A stretch of DNA of 64,000 bases. Source: Mesorhizobium sp. AR10 (lineage in GTDB: Bacteria; Pseudomonadota; Alphaproteobacteria; Rhizobiales; Rhizobiaceae). Both the position numbers and the translations under genes were made by a program. The notes under the pieces are model-generated. The model had not been told where the DNA came from. It did no database searches and was given only the letters and a program-made list of their open reading frames with translations. Shown in pieces: positions 52,029 through 60,814 of this stretch. Position 1 is the first letter of the stretch, and each line of letters begins with the position of its first letter. The stretch is from contig NZ_CP080524.1 of NCBI RefSeq assembly GCF_024746795.1, forward strand, positions 2,334,001 to 2,398,000. Direction: 5' to 3'.

Positions 52029-53398
52029 CCGTCGGTCGACATCAGGATTTCGATGCGGCGGTTTGCGGCCGACATGGGGTTGGCTGCATCCTTCGGCCGG
52101 CGATCGGCGAAGCCTGCGACCTCGGTGATACGGCGCTCGTCGACGCCGCCGCGGACAAGCATATAGTAGGCGGAATGGGCACGGGCGGTGGACAGCCGCC
52201 AGTTGTCGTAGGTGTCGCTGCGGAACGGTCGCGCGTCGGTATGGCCGTTGATGCTGATGGTGCCCTTCTGGCTGTTGACGATGCGGCCGATCTTTTCCAT
52301 TGCCAGCACCAGTTCGCGGCGCGGCAGCGCCGACCCGATCTCGAACATGCCGAAATCGAGCTGGTCGGTGATGGAGATGACGACACCCTTGTCGGTGGCC
52401 TCGACCGAAACGCCATCATGCAGCTTGTCGCCGGGCTTGAAGGCAGCAGCCAATTGCTGCTTGACCTCAGCCGCGGCCTTGACGGCGGCGGCACTCGGCG
52501 CCTTTTCCCCGGCGTCGGACTTGGCTGCTTCTTCCGCCTTTGCACCTTCGGCCTTTGCAGCTTCGACCTTTGCGATCTCGGCCTTTGCGGCTTGGGCTTC
52601 TGCGGCTTCGGCTTTTATTGCCGCTGAGGCCGTCTTCGATGCCGCCTTGTCCGGCACGGATTCCGCCGGCGTTTGGAGTGGTGCTGCCGTCACCGGCGGT
52701 GCTGGCGGCACGGCCTTCACCTCAGGAACTTGCGACTGAGCGACCTTGTCGCCCGGCTTGACCGGTTCACCTTCGATTTTGGTGCGTTCGGCACTTGCCT
52801 CGGCGCCAGGGGCTGCCATCTGCTGCGACCAGAAGTCCGGTGCGAAGGGATCGCGATAGGATTCGCCGCCCGACGCGCCGTTGGCCGGCCCGGCATTCTG
52901 CGCGCCGCCATCGCCCTTCTCGCTGACGTTCTGCATGACGCCGGTGTCGGTGGCGATCTCTGAAAGAACCGCATAGGGATCGGCAAAAAGATGCTGGTCG
53001 GACAAATCCGTTTTCGGCGCCGACTGGTTCGACTGCTGCTTGTCCGCGGAGCCCGCTGCGCCGGCAGCGTCCTGTCCGGACTTGCTGGTCTTGTCATGCA
53101 GGTCGTCGGCCGTGGGCGCAACCTTGCTCGGGCCGTCGCCGAGATCTTCCAGGCCCTTGCGGCTCGCATTGCGATCGACCAGCTTGACCGGATTGAAGTA
53201 GCTGGCGACGGCTGCCTTGGTCTGCTCGTTGGCAGCGTTGATCAACCACATGACGAGGAAGAAGCACATCATGGCGGTCATGAAATCGGCGAAGGCGATT
53301 TTCCAGACACCGCCATGGTGACCTTCGTCGTGGTCGTCATGGCTGCGCCGGACGATGATGATCTCGTGCCTGGCTTCTGCGGCGTCGGCAATGCTCAT
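52025..53398 (-). CDS. motB: Stator protein MotB
   Basis: 457 residues from ATG 53398 (MSIADAAEARHEIIIVRR), fixed by the ATGA overlap with fliH. The single helix WKIAFADFMTAMMCFFLVMWLI carries the proton-binding Asp. A long variable linker includes an Ala/Lys/Glu-rich run (EAAEAQAAKAEIAKVEAAKAE). The OmpA-like peptidoglycan-binding domain is at the C-terminus (ISINGHTDARPF, NWRLSTARAHSAYYMLV). motA is not in this window. The linker is longer than in enteric MotB. Confidence 0.93.
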   Translation of the reverse strand: MSIADAAEARHEIIIVRRSHDDHDEGHHGGVWKIAFADFMTAMMCFFLVMWLINAANEQTKAAVASYFNPVKLVDRNASRKGLEDLGDGPSKVAPTADDLHDKTSKSGQDAAGAAGSADKQQSNQSAPKTDLSDQHLFADPYAVLSEIATDTGVMQNVSEKGDGGAQNAGPANGASGGESYRDPFAPDFWSQQMAAPGAEASAERTKIEGEPVKPGDKVAQSQVPEVKAVPPAPPVTAAPLQTPAESVPDKAASKTASAAIKAEAAEAQAAKAEIAKVEAAKAEGAKAEEAAKSDAGEKAPSAAAVKAAAEVKQQLAAAFKPGDKLHDGVSVEATDKGVVISITDQLDFGMFEIGSALPRRELVLAMEKIGRIVNSQKGTISINGHTDARPFRSDTYDNWRLSTARAHSAYYMLVRGGVDERRITEVAGFADRRPKDAANPMSAANRRIEILMSTDG

Positions 53399-54021
53399 GA
53401 CAGGGCCTCTGACAGGGCAGCCGACCATTCGGCGATGCGCGTCTCGAACACGGCCTCGTCGATGGCGACAGTGAGGTCGAAGCCGGGCACTTCGACGAAG
53501 TCGAGATTGGCGGCGCGGGGACCGAGCGCGGTCTTCAGGGTTTCGAACAGCGACAGCGGCCCGCGAACGCCTATGCGCACCGCTTCGGTGTCACCGACGG
53601 CTTCGCGGATGGTGCGGGCAAGAGCGTCAAGCGAGCGTTTCTGCAAATCGTCGCTGACGATGCCGCCGATGATGCGGGCAACGGTGGCGCTGACAAGTTC
53701 GGTTACCTGCGCCTCCATGGCGTCGACGCGCGCGGCGACGGCTCTGCCGACATCGCCGCCGAAGCTCTCGAGAAAGGCCTTCGCCTCGTCGGCGTTGGCC
53801 TGGCGCTCCGCCTCGAGCGCCGCTTCATGGGCAATCGCAAGGCGCGCCTCGAGGGCGGCTTCGGCATCGGCAATCGCTTCGGCGATCAGCGCACCGATAT
53901 CGGCCTGCGGTGTGGGTGCATCCGGCTTGCGCTGGGGCTCGGTTGCGGCCTGAGGCTGGCCGATGCGCTGGGCGCGCGTGCCGAAATCCGGCAGGAGGTC
54001 GAAAAGCGCTGCTGACGGCAT
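53395..54021 (-). CDS. fliH: Flagellar assembly protein FliH (putative)
   Basis: 208 residues. Ala/Glu-rich helices (IGALIAEAIADAEAALEARLAIAHEAALEAERQANADEAKAFLE) are followed by a globular C-terminus (VARIIGGIVSDDLQKRSLDALARTIREAVGDTEAVRIGVRGPLSLFETLKTALG, ending DLTVAIDEAVFETRIAEWSAALSE). This is the FliH/SctL stator fold that regulates the FliI ATPase. It lies between fliF and motB. Sequence similarity in this family is low, so the call combines fold and position. Confidence 0.75.
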   Translation of the reverse strand: MPSAALFDLLPDFGTRAQRIGQPQAATEPQRKPDAPTPQADIGALIAEAIADAEAALEARLAIAHEAALEAERQANADEAKAFLESFGGDVGRAVAARVDAMEAQVTELVSATVARIIGGIVSDDLQKRSLDALARTIREAVGDTEAVRIGVRGPLSLFETLKTALGPRAANLDFVEVPGFDLTVAIDEAVFETRIAEWSAALSEALS

Positions 54022-54024
54022 GGT

Positions 54025-55677
54025 CTATCCCGCGACTTCCTGGGCAGCCCATTTGCGCAGGATCTGCGCGGTGCGCTCCTCATTGATGTCGACCATGCGA
54101 GCGAGACGCTCCTGCGGTGCGGGCCTGATCTTCTGGCGCAGATCGTCAAGCGGGGTGGGGCCCGGCCGAGCGCCGGGCAAGGCGCCGACGGGAGCGGCAG
54201 ATGCTTCGGAAGCGGCGCTGGCTTCGGGCGTCGGCAACGAGCGTTGGACGTCGTCGAAGCTCGGGCCGGCAAGGGCGGGGGTGGCCTGCGCCGTCAGCGC
54301 GGCCGCCATCGGCTTGAGACCGAAGAAGGCCACCAGGAACACCACGACGATGAACGCCCCTGCATTGATGAGGGTGCCGACATGTGTTCCGATCGAAGCG
54401 AGCATGCCCGGCTGCTCGATCGGCTCGCCGTCCAGTCCGTCGATGAACTCGACCGCCGAGACATCGATGACGTCGCCGCGCTTTTCGTCAAGGCCGGTGG
54501 CCGACGCCACCATCTTCTGGATGTCGGCGACGCGCTTGGCAATCTGCTCCGGCGTGGCGTCCTTGCCGAGGATGGTCAGCAGGCGCTGCTGGTTGACGAC
54601 GACGGCGATCGACATCTTGGTGACGGAATAGCCGTTGGAGACGGTAGCGATCTTCTTCGAATTGATCTCGTAGTTGGTGATCTCCTCCTTGCGGTCGTTC
54701 TGGGAGGAGGATTGCGGACCGTCGGTGCTGGTGGTCTGGGTCTCGGGCAGGTTCTGCTCGACGCTGGCCGGCGTCGACGCCTGCTTCTGGTTGTTGTTCT
54801 CGTTGGCGCGCACCGACTGCACCGACCGCTCGACGCGGGACTCCGGATCGAAGATCGTCTCTTCGGTCTGGCGGGTGTCGGTGTTGACGTCGGCCTTGAC
54901 GCTGGCGCGGAAATTGTCGGGGCCGAGGTAGGGGGTCAAGGCGCGGCGGATGTTGTCGCCGATCTGCGCCTCGACGGTCTGCTCGACGCCGAGCGTGCGG
55001 GCGGCGCTGGTGTTGGAAGGGTCGTCGCCGGCAGCCAGGAGATTGCCGTTGGAATCGAGCACGGTGACCTTGTCGGCCGCAAGGCCGGGAACGGCGGCGG
55101 CGACGAGATGGCGGATCGACATGGCGCTCTTTTCGGCGTCGATGCCGGAATAGCGGATGACGACCGAGGCGGAGGGTTGCTGTTCGTCGCGGCGAAAATT
55201 GGCGCGTTCGGACATGACGATGTGGACACGCGCCGCCTTGATGCCGGCGATCGACTGGATGGTGCGGGCGATCTCGCCTTCGAGCGCGCGTACTCGGGTG
55301 ATCTGCTGCATGAAGGATGTCAGGCCAAGCGAGCCGACATTGTCGAACAGTTCATAGCCGGCATTGGCGCTGGTCGGCAGGCCCTTTTCGGCGAGCAGCA
55401 TGCGTGCCTGCGCAGTGGTGCCGGCCGCCACCAGCACGGTGGTTCCGTCGGAGCCAACGTCGAAGCCGATGCCGGCCTCGCCGAGCACGAGGCCGATCTG
55501 GTTCACGTCGGAGCGTTCAAGCCCGACATAGAGCGTGTCGTAGGCCGGGCGGTTGAGATAGACCGAGGCGATGCCGATGACGGCCATCACCAACACGGCG
55601 ATGCCAGCCAGCATAGCGAGGCGCTTGACGCCAAATCCCTGGAGATTTGAAATGATGCTCTGGATCTGTTCCGGCAC
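54025..55677 (-). CDS. fliF: MS-ring protein FliF
   Basis: 550 residues from a GTG start with GGGAG upstream. The first membrane helix (LAMLAGIAVLVMAVIGIASVYL) precedes the periplasmic ring domains (YDTLYVGLERSDVNQIGLVLGEAGIGFDVG, RMLLAEKGLPTSANAGYELFD, ALEGEIARTIQSIAGIKAARVHIVMSERANF). The second helix is ALINAGAFIVVVFLVAFFGLKPM, and the tail VDINEERTAQILRKWAAQEV is the FliG-binding end. It forms the basal-body ring. fliH follows after 3 bases. Confidence 0.94.
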   Translation of the reverse strand: MPEQIQSIISNLQGFGVKRLAMLAGIAVLVMAVIGIASVYLNRPAYDTLYVGLERSDVNQIGLVLGEAGIGFDVGSDGTTVLVAAGTTAQARMLLAEKGLPTSANAGYELFDNVGSLGLTSFMQQITRVRALEGEIARTIQSIAGIKAARVHIVMSERANFRRDEQQPSASVVIRYSGIDAEKSAMSIRHLVAAAVPGLAADKVTVLDSNGNLLAAGDDPSNTSAARTLGVEQTVEAQIGDNIRRALTPYLGPDNFRASVKADVNTDTRQTEETIFDPESRVERSVQSVRANENNNQKQASTPASVEQNLPETQTTSTDGPQSSSQNDRKEEITNYEINSKKIATVSNGYSVTKMSIAVVVNQQRLLTILGKDATPEQIAKRVADIQKMVASATGLDEKRGDVIDVSAVEFIDGLDGEPIEQPGMLASIGTHVGTLINAGAFIVVVFLVAFFGLKPMAAALTAQATPALAGPSFDDVQRSLPTPEASAASEASAAPVGALPGARPGPTPLDDLRQKIRPAPQERLARMVDINEERTAQILRKWAAQEVAG

Positions 55678-55754
55678 GATTCAATCGCTCCCAGCATGAC
55701 TTTCCGCAGGAACACTAGACCGCGAAGCTTGTGCGAAGATGATAGGCACAAACG

Positions 55755-55784
55755 AAAAGGCCGCGCTCGAGGCGCGGCCTTTCG
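55755..55784 (-). terminator. Terminator after the first flagellin gene
   Basis: AGGCCGCGC and GCGCGGCCT pair around a short loop, with CCTTTTCGTTT on the minus strand. It lies 27 bases after the flagellin stop and separates it from fliF. Confidence 0.8.
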
Positions 55785-55810
55785 ACGAAATCGGAAGATC
55801 AGCCGGTATG

Positions 55811-56809
55811 CTAGCTCTTGAACAGGGCAAGCACCTGCTGGGCATTGGCATTGGCGATGGAGAGCGCCTGGATGCCGAGCTGCTGCTGGACCTGCAGTGC
55901 CTGCAGCCGGGTCGATTCCTTGTTCATGTCGGCGTCGACGAGTTGGCCGACACCGCGGTCGATGGAGTCCATCAGGCTCTGGGTGAACGTCTTCTGCAGA
56001 TCGATCTGCTTCTTGTCGGAGCCGAGCACCGTGGCGGCGTCGGTCATCTCGCCAAGGGCCGTGTCGACGACCTTCAGCATCTGGGCGATCTGGGCGTCGC
56101 TGTAGCCTTTGACCGAAAGCGTGGAGATTGCGTAGCCATCGGTCGCGGCAATGGCGGCGTTGGCAGCCGGCGTGACCGCGGTGTTGTCGCGCAGACCGGT
56201 GGTGCCCAGCCGGACGCCTTCCAGGATTCCCTTGGTGGTGTTGGTCGTGGCCGCCGCATCGTAGAGCTTGATCGTGTCGACCTTGATATCGATCGTCGCC
56301 AGGGTGACTGTGCCGGCCGCGTTGCGATTGAAGGCGGAGACGATCTTGCCGTCAATAGCGACGCCGGCCGATGGGCTGCCTGAAGCGACGGTGGAATTGA
56401 CCGAGAGGTAGTTGGAGCCCGAGAAGGTGGCGCCATCGGCATAGCTCTTGAGCTGGGCCTGCAGCGACTTGAGCTCGACATCGATCTTGCTCTTGTCGGA
56501 GTCCGAGGCGCCGGTGGCGGCAACGATCTTGACCTTGATGGCATTGATCGTCTCGATCGCCTTGTTCATCGCCGTGTAGGCGGTGTCGACCTTCGAGGCG
56601 CCGAGACCGAGCGCATCCTGCACGGTCGACAGCGCCTGGTTATCGGAACGCATCGTTGTGGCGATCGACCAGTAGGCGGCATTGTCGGCGGCTTCGGAGA
56701 CGCGGTAGCCGGTCGAGATGCGGGCTTGTGTCTGCTCGAGCGACTTGTTGGTAGCGTTGAGGCTCTGAAGCGCGGTCAACGCCGAAGCGTTCGTCATGAT
56801 GCTGGCCAA
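55811..56809 (-). CDS. fla: Flagellin (paralogue 1), TTG start
   Basis: 332 residues, a short rhizobial flagellin with little variable centre. N-terminal D0/D1: SIMTNASALTALQSLNATNKSLEQTQARISTGYRVSEAADNAAYWSIATTMRSDNQALSTVQDALGLGASKVDTAY. The C-terminal helix ends QQQLGIQALSIANANAQQVLALF. The start is a TTG (GCCAGCATCATG follows); GAGAGGGG lies 6-7 bases upstream, whereas the next ATG, four codons on, has no suitable site. The gene has its own terminator and a separate upstream region. Confidence 0.93.
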   Translation of the reverse strand: MASIMTNASALTALQSLNATNKSLEQTQARISTGYRVSEAADNAAYWSIATTMRSDNQALSTVQDALGLGASKVDTAYTAMNKAIETINAIKVKIVAATGASDSDKSKIDVELKSLQAQLKSYADGATFSGSNYLSVNSTVASGSPSAGVAIDGKIVSAFNRNAAGTVTLATIDIKVDTIKLYDAAATTNTTKGILEGVRLGTTGLRDNTAVTPAANAAIAATDGYAISTLSVKGYSDAQIAQMLKVVDTALGEMTDAATVLGSDKKQIDLQKTFTQSLMDSIDRGVGQLVDADMNKESTRLQALQVQQQLGIQALSIANANAQQVLALFKS

Positions 56810-56911
56810 GATACACCCCTCTCAATGCTGGCATGCCTCGCACATGCCCGGTCAACCTGTTCGACGGTGGCGTCATGCCAATCGACCAACTGGTCTGTCC
56901 GTCATAAGCGA

Positions 56912-56943
56912 ATGGTTAACCATGAGTAGCGCGATATGGTTAA
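56912..56943 (-). promoter_or_regulatory. Direct repeat upstream of flagellin 1
   Basis: ATGGTTAA occurs at 56912-56919 and again at 56936-56943, a 24-bp period, with extra AT-rich matches around it. It lies 103-134 bp before the flagellin start. Tandem sites in phase with the helix are typical for OmpR-like regulators such as Rem. No sigma factor box was identified with confidence. Confidence 0.35.
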
Positions 56944-57004
56944 TGCCTTCTTAAAAGCAGCGCCTGGTGAAAGGGAAGCGGTAATGTTTGCGGGTCGTCG
57001 GTCT

Positions 57005-57045
57005 GCACAAAAGAAATCGGGCCGCGCTGGTGGCGCGGCCCGATG
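57005..57045 (-). terminator. Terminator after the second flagellin gene
   Basis: A 12-bp stem (ATCGGGCCGCGC with its complement) and short loop, then ATTTCTTTTG on the minus strand, 30 bases after the stop of the flagellin gene at 57075. Confidence 0.85.
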
Positions 57046-57074
57046 TTGAAATGATCGCGTTAAGGCGTAGGCGA

Positions 57075-58067
57075 TTAGCCGCGGAAGAGCGACAGGATCG
57101 TCTGCGTCGAGCTGTTGGCGATCGACAGCGCCTGGATGCCGAGCTGCTGCTGGACCTGCAGCGCCTGGAGGCGGGTCGATTCCTTGTTCATGTCGGCGTC
57201 GACGAGCTGGCCGACACCGCGATCGATGGAGTCCATCAGGCTCGAGGTGAAGGTCTTCTGGCCGTCGATGCGGGTCTTGGACGCGCCGAGGTTGGTCGCG
57301 GCGGTCGTCATTTCCTTGAGAGCGGCTTCGACAACGCCCAACTGCTTGGTGATCTGGGCGTCGCTGAAGCCCTTCACCGAGAGCGTCGACACCGTATACG
57401 TATCGGTCGCGGCGTCAGTGCCGGCGACCGCGGCAGAAGCCGCCGCCTGACGGGCACCGGTGGTGCCCAGGCGGGTCGCGTCAAGGATGCCGTCGTTCAG
57501 GCCGGTGGCGGTGGCGAAGGCGTCGTACAGCTTGATGTCCTGAACCTTGATGTCGATGGTGCCGAGCGAGACCGTGCCGGCCGCGTTGCGGTTGAAGGAC
57601 GACACGATCTTGACGTCGTCGAAAGTGCCTGCGGCGGTGTGGCCAGTGGTTGTATCGACCGAGAGCCAGTTGGCGCCGGAGAAGGTTGCGGAGTCAGCGT
57701 AGCTCTTCATCTGACCTTGCAACGCCTTGATTTCGATGTCGATCTTTTCCTTGTCGGCAGCCGATGCACCATTGGCGGCGACCAGCTTGACCTTGATCGC
57801 ATTGACGGTGTCGATGGCCTTGTTCATGCCGGTGTAGGCGGTGTCGACCTTCGAGGCGCCGAGGCCGAGGGCGTCCGAAACGGTGGACAGCGCCTGGTTG
57901 TCGGAGCGCATCGTGGTGGCGATCGACCAGTAAGCGGCGTTGTCCGAAGCGTCGGCAACGCGGTAGCCCGTCGAGATACGCGACTGGGTTGCTTCGAGGG
58001 ATTTGTTGGTGGCGTTGAGGCTCTGCAGAGCGGTAAGCGCAGAGGTGTTGGTCATGATACTGGACAT
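57075..58067 (-). CDS. fla: Flagellin (paralogue 2)
   Basis: 330 residues, closely related to paralogue 1 at both ends (SIMTNTSALTALQSLNATNKSLEATQSRISTGYRVADASDNAAYWSIATTMRSDNQALSTVSDALGLGASKVDTAY; end QQQLGIQALSIANSSTQTILSLF). The differences cluster in the middle. It has a normal ATG. Rhizobial filaments are built from several flagellins, one usually major; which this is cannot be told from sequence. Confidence 0.94.
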   Translation of the reverse strand: MSSIMTNTSALTALQSLNATNKSLEATQSRISTGYRVADASDNAAYWSIATTMRSDNQALSTVSDALGLGASKVDTAYTGMNKAIDTVNAIKVKLVAANGASAADKEKIDIEIKALQGQMKSYADSATFSGANWLSVDTTTGHTAAGTFDDVKIVSSFNRNAAGTVSLGTIDIKVQDIKLYDAFATATGLNDGILDATRLGTTGARQAAASAAVAGTDAATDTYTVSTLSVKGFSDAQITKQLGVVEAALKEMTTAATNLGASKTRIDGQKTFTSSLMDSIDRGVGQLVDADMNKESTRLQALQVQQQLGIQALSIANSSTQTILSLFRG

Positions 58068-58104
58068 GGCTACTCGTACCTTATTTTTACACGTGTTTTT
58101 TTGA

Positions 58105-58125
58105 CATACCGGCTTTTCCGGTATG
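58105..58125 (-). promoter_or_regulatory. 5' leader hairpin of flagellin 2
   Basis: CATACCGG and CCGGTATG flank five bases, a perfect 8-bp stem, 38-58 bases before the flagellin ATG. On the minus strand it is followed by an A-rich tract, so it is not a terminator of the fliP transcript. If transcription starts above it, the hairpin lies in the mRNA leader, where FlbT acts in Caulobacter. Confidence 0.45.
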
Positions 58126-58279
58126 ACGGTGCGGCATCATGCCAATGATCGCTGAGACCCGATCACCCGCCATCTGCGAGCAATATGCGGGCAAGTCCCT
58201 ACCAAAGGGCTAAACGGGACGGTTAATCGAAAATATATTGGCTAAAACTTGAGCTAAACACCGCAAGGGCGGCTTCCGT

Positions 58280-59011
58280 TCAGTTGAACGATCGCACCAG
58301 ACTGCCGACCAAAAGGTTCCAGCCGTCGATCAGGACAAAGAACAGGATCTTGAACGGCAACGAGACGACGGTCGGCGGCAGCATCATCATACCCATCGCC
58401 ATGGTGATGGTAGCGACGATCAGATCGATGACGAGGAAAGGCAGCACGATCAGGAAGCCGATTTCGAAGCCGCGTCGGATCTCCGAGATCATGAAGGCGG
58501 GCACCAGGATGCGCAGGTCGACAGTCTCGCGCGAGACGGTCTGGCCCCGCTCGCGGGCGAGGTCGGCGAACAGGTCGAAATCCTTGTCGCGCACATTGCG
58601 CACCATGAAGGTGCGAAACGGGTCCGAAATCTTGTCGAAAGCCTCGGTCTGGCTGATCTGGTTGTCCATCAGTGGTTTGACGCCGGTGTTCCACGCCTGG
58701 TCGAAGGTCGGCGCCATCACGTAGAAGGTCATGAACAGCGACAGCGAGATGAGGATCAGGTTGGCCGGTGTCGATTGCAGGCCGATGCCGGCGCGCAGGA
58801 TGGAGAGGGCGATGACGAAGCGGGTGAAACTCGTCACCATGATGAGCAGACCCGGCGCCACCGAAAGCACGGTGAGCAGACCGAACATCTGGATGATGTA
58901 GCCGACCGTCGTACCGTCGGCCCTGCCGATGCCGCCAAGATCCAGTTGCTGGGCGCCGGCGACAGATGTGGCGGCGATGACGAGCGCCGAGGCGACGAGG
59001 AGCTTTCTCAT
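58280..59011 (-). CDS. fliP: Flagellar export gate protein FliP
   Basis: 243 residues. A cleavable signal (LLVASALVIAATSVAGA) leads to four helices: LTVLSVAPGLLIMVTSFTRFVIALSILRAGIGLQSTPANLILISLSLFMTFYVMAPTF, then LRILVPAFMISEIRRGFEIGFLIVLPFLVIDLIVATITMAMGMMMLPPTVVSLPFKILFFVLIDGW, both family signatures. It is the core of the export gate. It overlaps fliL by ATGA. Confidence 0.94.
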   Translation of the reverse strand: MRKLLVASALVIAATSVAGAQQLDLGGIGRADGTTVGYIIQMFGLLTVLSVAPGLLIMVTSFTRFVIALSILRAGIGLQSTPANLILISLSLFMTFYVMAPTFDQAWNTGVKPLMDNQISQTEAFDKISDPFRTFMVRNVRDKDFDLFADLARERGQTVSRETVDLRILVPAFMISEIRRGFEIGFLIVLPFLVIDLIVATITMAMGMMMLPPTVVSLPFKILFFVLIDGWNLLVGSLVRSFN

Positions 59012-59508
59012 TCTACGAGCAACGTCCTGATGAGAACCTGTTTGGCGTGGCCGCCGCTGCGGATTGCGGCGCGCTCCTCAATGTCGGCTTTCAAATGCTG
59101 GTAGCCGCTGGCGCCCTCGATCTGGTGCATCTTCAGCGTACGGATCAGGGCCAGCAGATCCTGGTGGATCTCCTCGGAAACCGTCGGCGGTTGGGGCGCA
59201 TCATACAGAACCGATGCCTCCAGCCTGAGCCAGATACCGGCGGGCGACGCCAGGTTGGTGGTGATCGGCGCCAGCGCCACAAGCGTCGGTCCTGCACTCG
59301 GCTCGTGCGTGGCGGTGCTGTCGTGCTGCTCAACTGCGCCTTCGTTCTCTGGCGCGGCCGGCACCGATACAGGTCCTCCGGCTCCTTTCAGATAGCCGCC
59401 GGACACCCAGCCCATGCCGATCGCGGCGGCCGTCACCGCCAGAAGCATGGCCATCTGGATGACAAGGGAGGGGCCTTTTTTGGGCTGGACCTGTTCGACA
59501 TTCGCCAC
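59008..59508 (-). CDS. fliL: Flagellar basal-body protein FliL
   Basis: 166 residues from a GTG. One helix near the N-terminus (VIQMAMLLAVTAAAIGMGWVSGG) and a periplasmic domain (NLASPAGIWLRLEASVLYDAP, IHQDLLALIRTLKMHQIEGASGYQHLKADIEERAAIRS, VLIRTLLVE). The ending matches FliL. It associates with the stator. It follows flgH by 17 bases. Confidence 0.88.
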   Translation of the reverse strand: MANVEQVQPKKGPSLVIQMAMLLAVTAAAIGMGWVSGGYLKGAGGPVSVPAAPENEGAVEQHDSTATHEPSAGPTLVALAPITTNLASPAGIWLRLEASVLYDAPQPPTVSEEIHQDLLALIRTLKMHQIEGASGYQHLKADIEERAAIRSGGHAKQVLIRTLLVE

Positions 59509-59525
59509 GGCGCCGTTCTCCAGTC

Positions 59526-60230
59526 CTAGAAGGGGAGGACTTGATCGAGGATCTGCTGGCCGTATGCCGGCTGCTGTACCTCGCTGACGCGACCGCGGCC
59601 GCCATAGGAGATGCGGGCCTCGGCTATGCGTTCATAGGAGATCGTGTTCTCGGCGCCGATGTCGGACGGTCGCACCATGCCGGCGATGGTGAGCACCCGG
59701 AGCTCATAATTGACGCGCACTTCCTGCGAGCCCTTGATCAGCAAATTGCCATTGGGCAACACTTCGGTGACGACGGCGGCGACGTTGAGTTCCAGGTTTT
59801 CAGAGCGTTTGATCTCGCCGTCCGCGTTGGTCTCGGTGGTGGAGCTCAAGCCGGCGTCGCCCTTGCCGCTCGTGCTGGCACCTTCCCAACCGACATTGAC
59901 GTCATAACCGAGCTTGCGCCCGGCGGTGCGGCTCCTGTCATTCTGGTTCTTGAAGTTGGCCTTGTCGTTGAGCTTGATCCTGACGGTCAGGATGTCGCCA
60001 TCGCGCAGTGCACGCGGATCGGTGAAGAGACGGCTCTGGCGGTCGTCCCACAGCGAGAATTTTTTCACCGGCACCGGCGGTGCTTCGGGATAGCTGTAGG
60101 GGGCATTGGTGCTGCCCGTGATGCCGGAGCCGACCGGCGACAGCGCCGGCTCCCTGCCGACCTCCCTGAGATCGGTTCCGCAGCCGGACAGCGCGGCGAC
60201 GCCGAGCAGGATGAGCGTTCTGCGGATCAT
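59526..60230 (-). CDS. flgH: L-ring lipoprotein FlgH
   Basis: 234 residues from ATG 60230. Lipobox LSGC at residues 14-17 marks an outer-membrane lipoprotein. SLWDDRQSRLFTDPRALRDGDILTVRIKLNDKANFKNQNDRSR and VAAVVTEVLPNGNLLIKGSQEVRVNYELRVLTIAGMVRPSDI are the FlgH signatures. It overlaps motE by 4 bases. Confidence 0.94.
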   Translation of the reverse strand: MIRRTLILLGVAALSGCGTDLREVGREPALSPVGSGITGSTNAPYSYPEAPPVPVKKFSLWDDRQSRLFTDPRALRDGDILTVRIKLNDKANFKNQNDRSRTAGRKLGYDVNVGWEGASTSGKGDAGLSSTTETNADGEIKRSENLELNVAAVVTEVLPNGNLLIKGSQEVRVNYELRVLTIAGMVRPSDIGAENTISYERIAEARISYGGRGRVSEVQQPAYGQQILDQVLPF

Positions 60231-60811
60231 GACGGATCTACCCTTCGGGCCGCGCTGGCCATGATGCCGGTGAGCGCTGCTGCCGACTTCTGGTCCATTT
60301 CGTTCAGAATGACGCCGGCCTTGCGCGCGTCGAGCTTCATCAGGATGGCGGCGGCGAGATCGACATTGACCATCGCTAGACGCTCGGCGGCGGCATCGGG
60401 TTTCATGCCGGCGTAGATCTTGACGACGCCGTCCTCGGCGCGCGCCAGGAAGACTTCGCGCCGTTTCAGCCATTGCTCGTATTCGGCGCGCTTGTCCTCC
60501 AACGCCTTTATGCGCTGGTCGATGCCGGCTTGCAGCTGCTTCATCTCCTCAGCCTGGAGGATATAGCGGCGGTCGCGGGCGGCGTCGGCAATGTTGGAGC
60601 AGAAGCGCTGGATTTCGCTTTCGTCCGGCGCCTTGTGGCGCGTCAGCTGCTGCGGTGCTGACGGCGGCGGCCCTTCCGGCAATACCTGTCGAACCGTCTC
60701 TTCCGTGCGAGCCGGGCTGCTGGCAACAAACATGACGGCCAGCGCGCAGGCCGCCAGGACTGCCCTGGCGTTGCTGTGGTGTTGTTCTTGGGAGAGATTG
60801 ATCATCGGCAC
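60227..60811 (-). CDS. motE: MotC chaperone MotE
   Basis: 194 residues from a GTG (or 192 from ATG 60805). A signal peptide (VLAACALAVMFVASSPA) leads to a periplasmic coiled coil (ILQAEEMKQLQAGIDQRIKALEDKRAEYEQWLKRREVFLARAEDG) and a MgtE-N-like end (YAGMKPDAAAERLAMVNVDLAAAILMKLDARKAGVILNEMDQKSAAALTGIM). In S. meliloti, MotE is needed for stability of MotC in the periplasm. Both partners are in this window. Confidence 0.85.
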   Translation of the reverse strand: MPMINLSQEQHHSNARAVLAACALAVMFVASSPARTEETVRQVLPEGPPPSAPQQLTRHKAPDESEIQRFCSNIADAARDRRYILQAEEMKQLQAGIDQRIKALEDKRAEYEQWLKRREVFLARAEDGVVKIYAGMKPDAAAERLAMVNVDLAAAILMKLDARKAGVILNEMDQKSAAALTGIMASAARRVDPS

Positions 60812-60814
60812 GGC

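Noticed and set aside
58256..58275. Terminator after fliP
   Set aside because: The stem is only four GC pairs (CCGC/GCGG) and the T run is short and broken; too weak to list as a feature.
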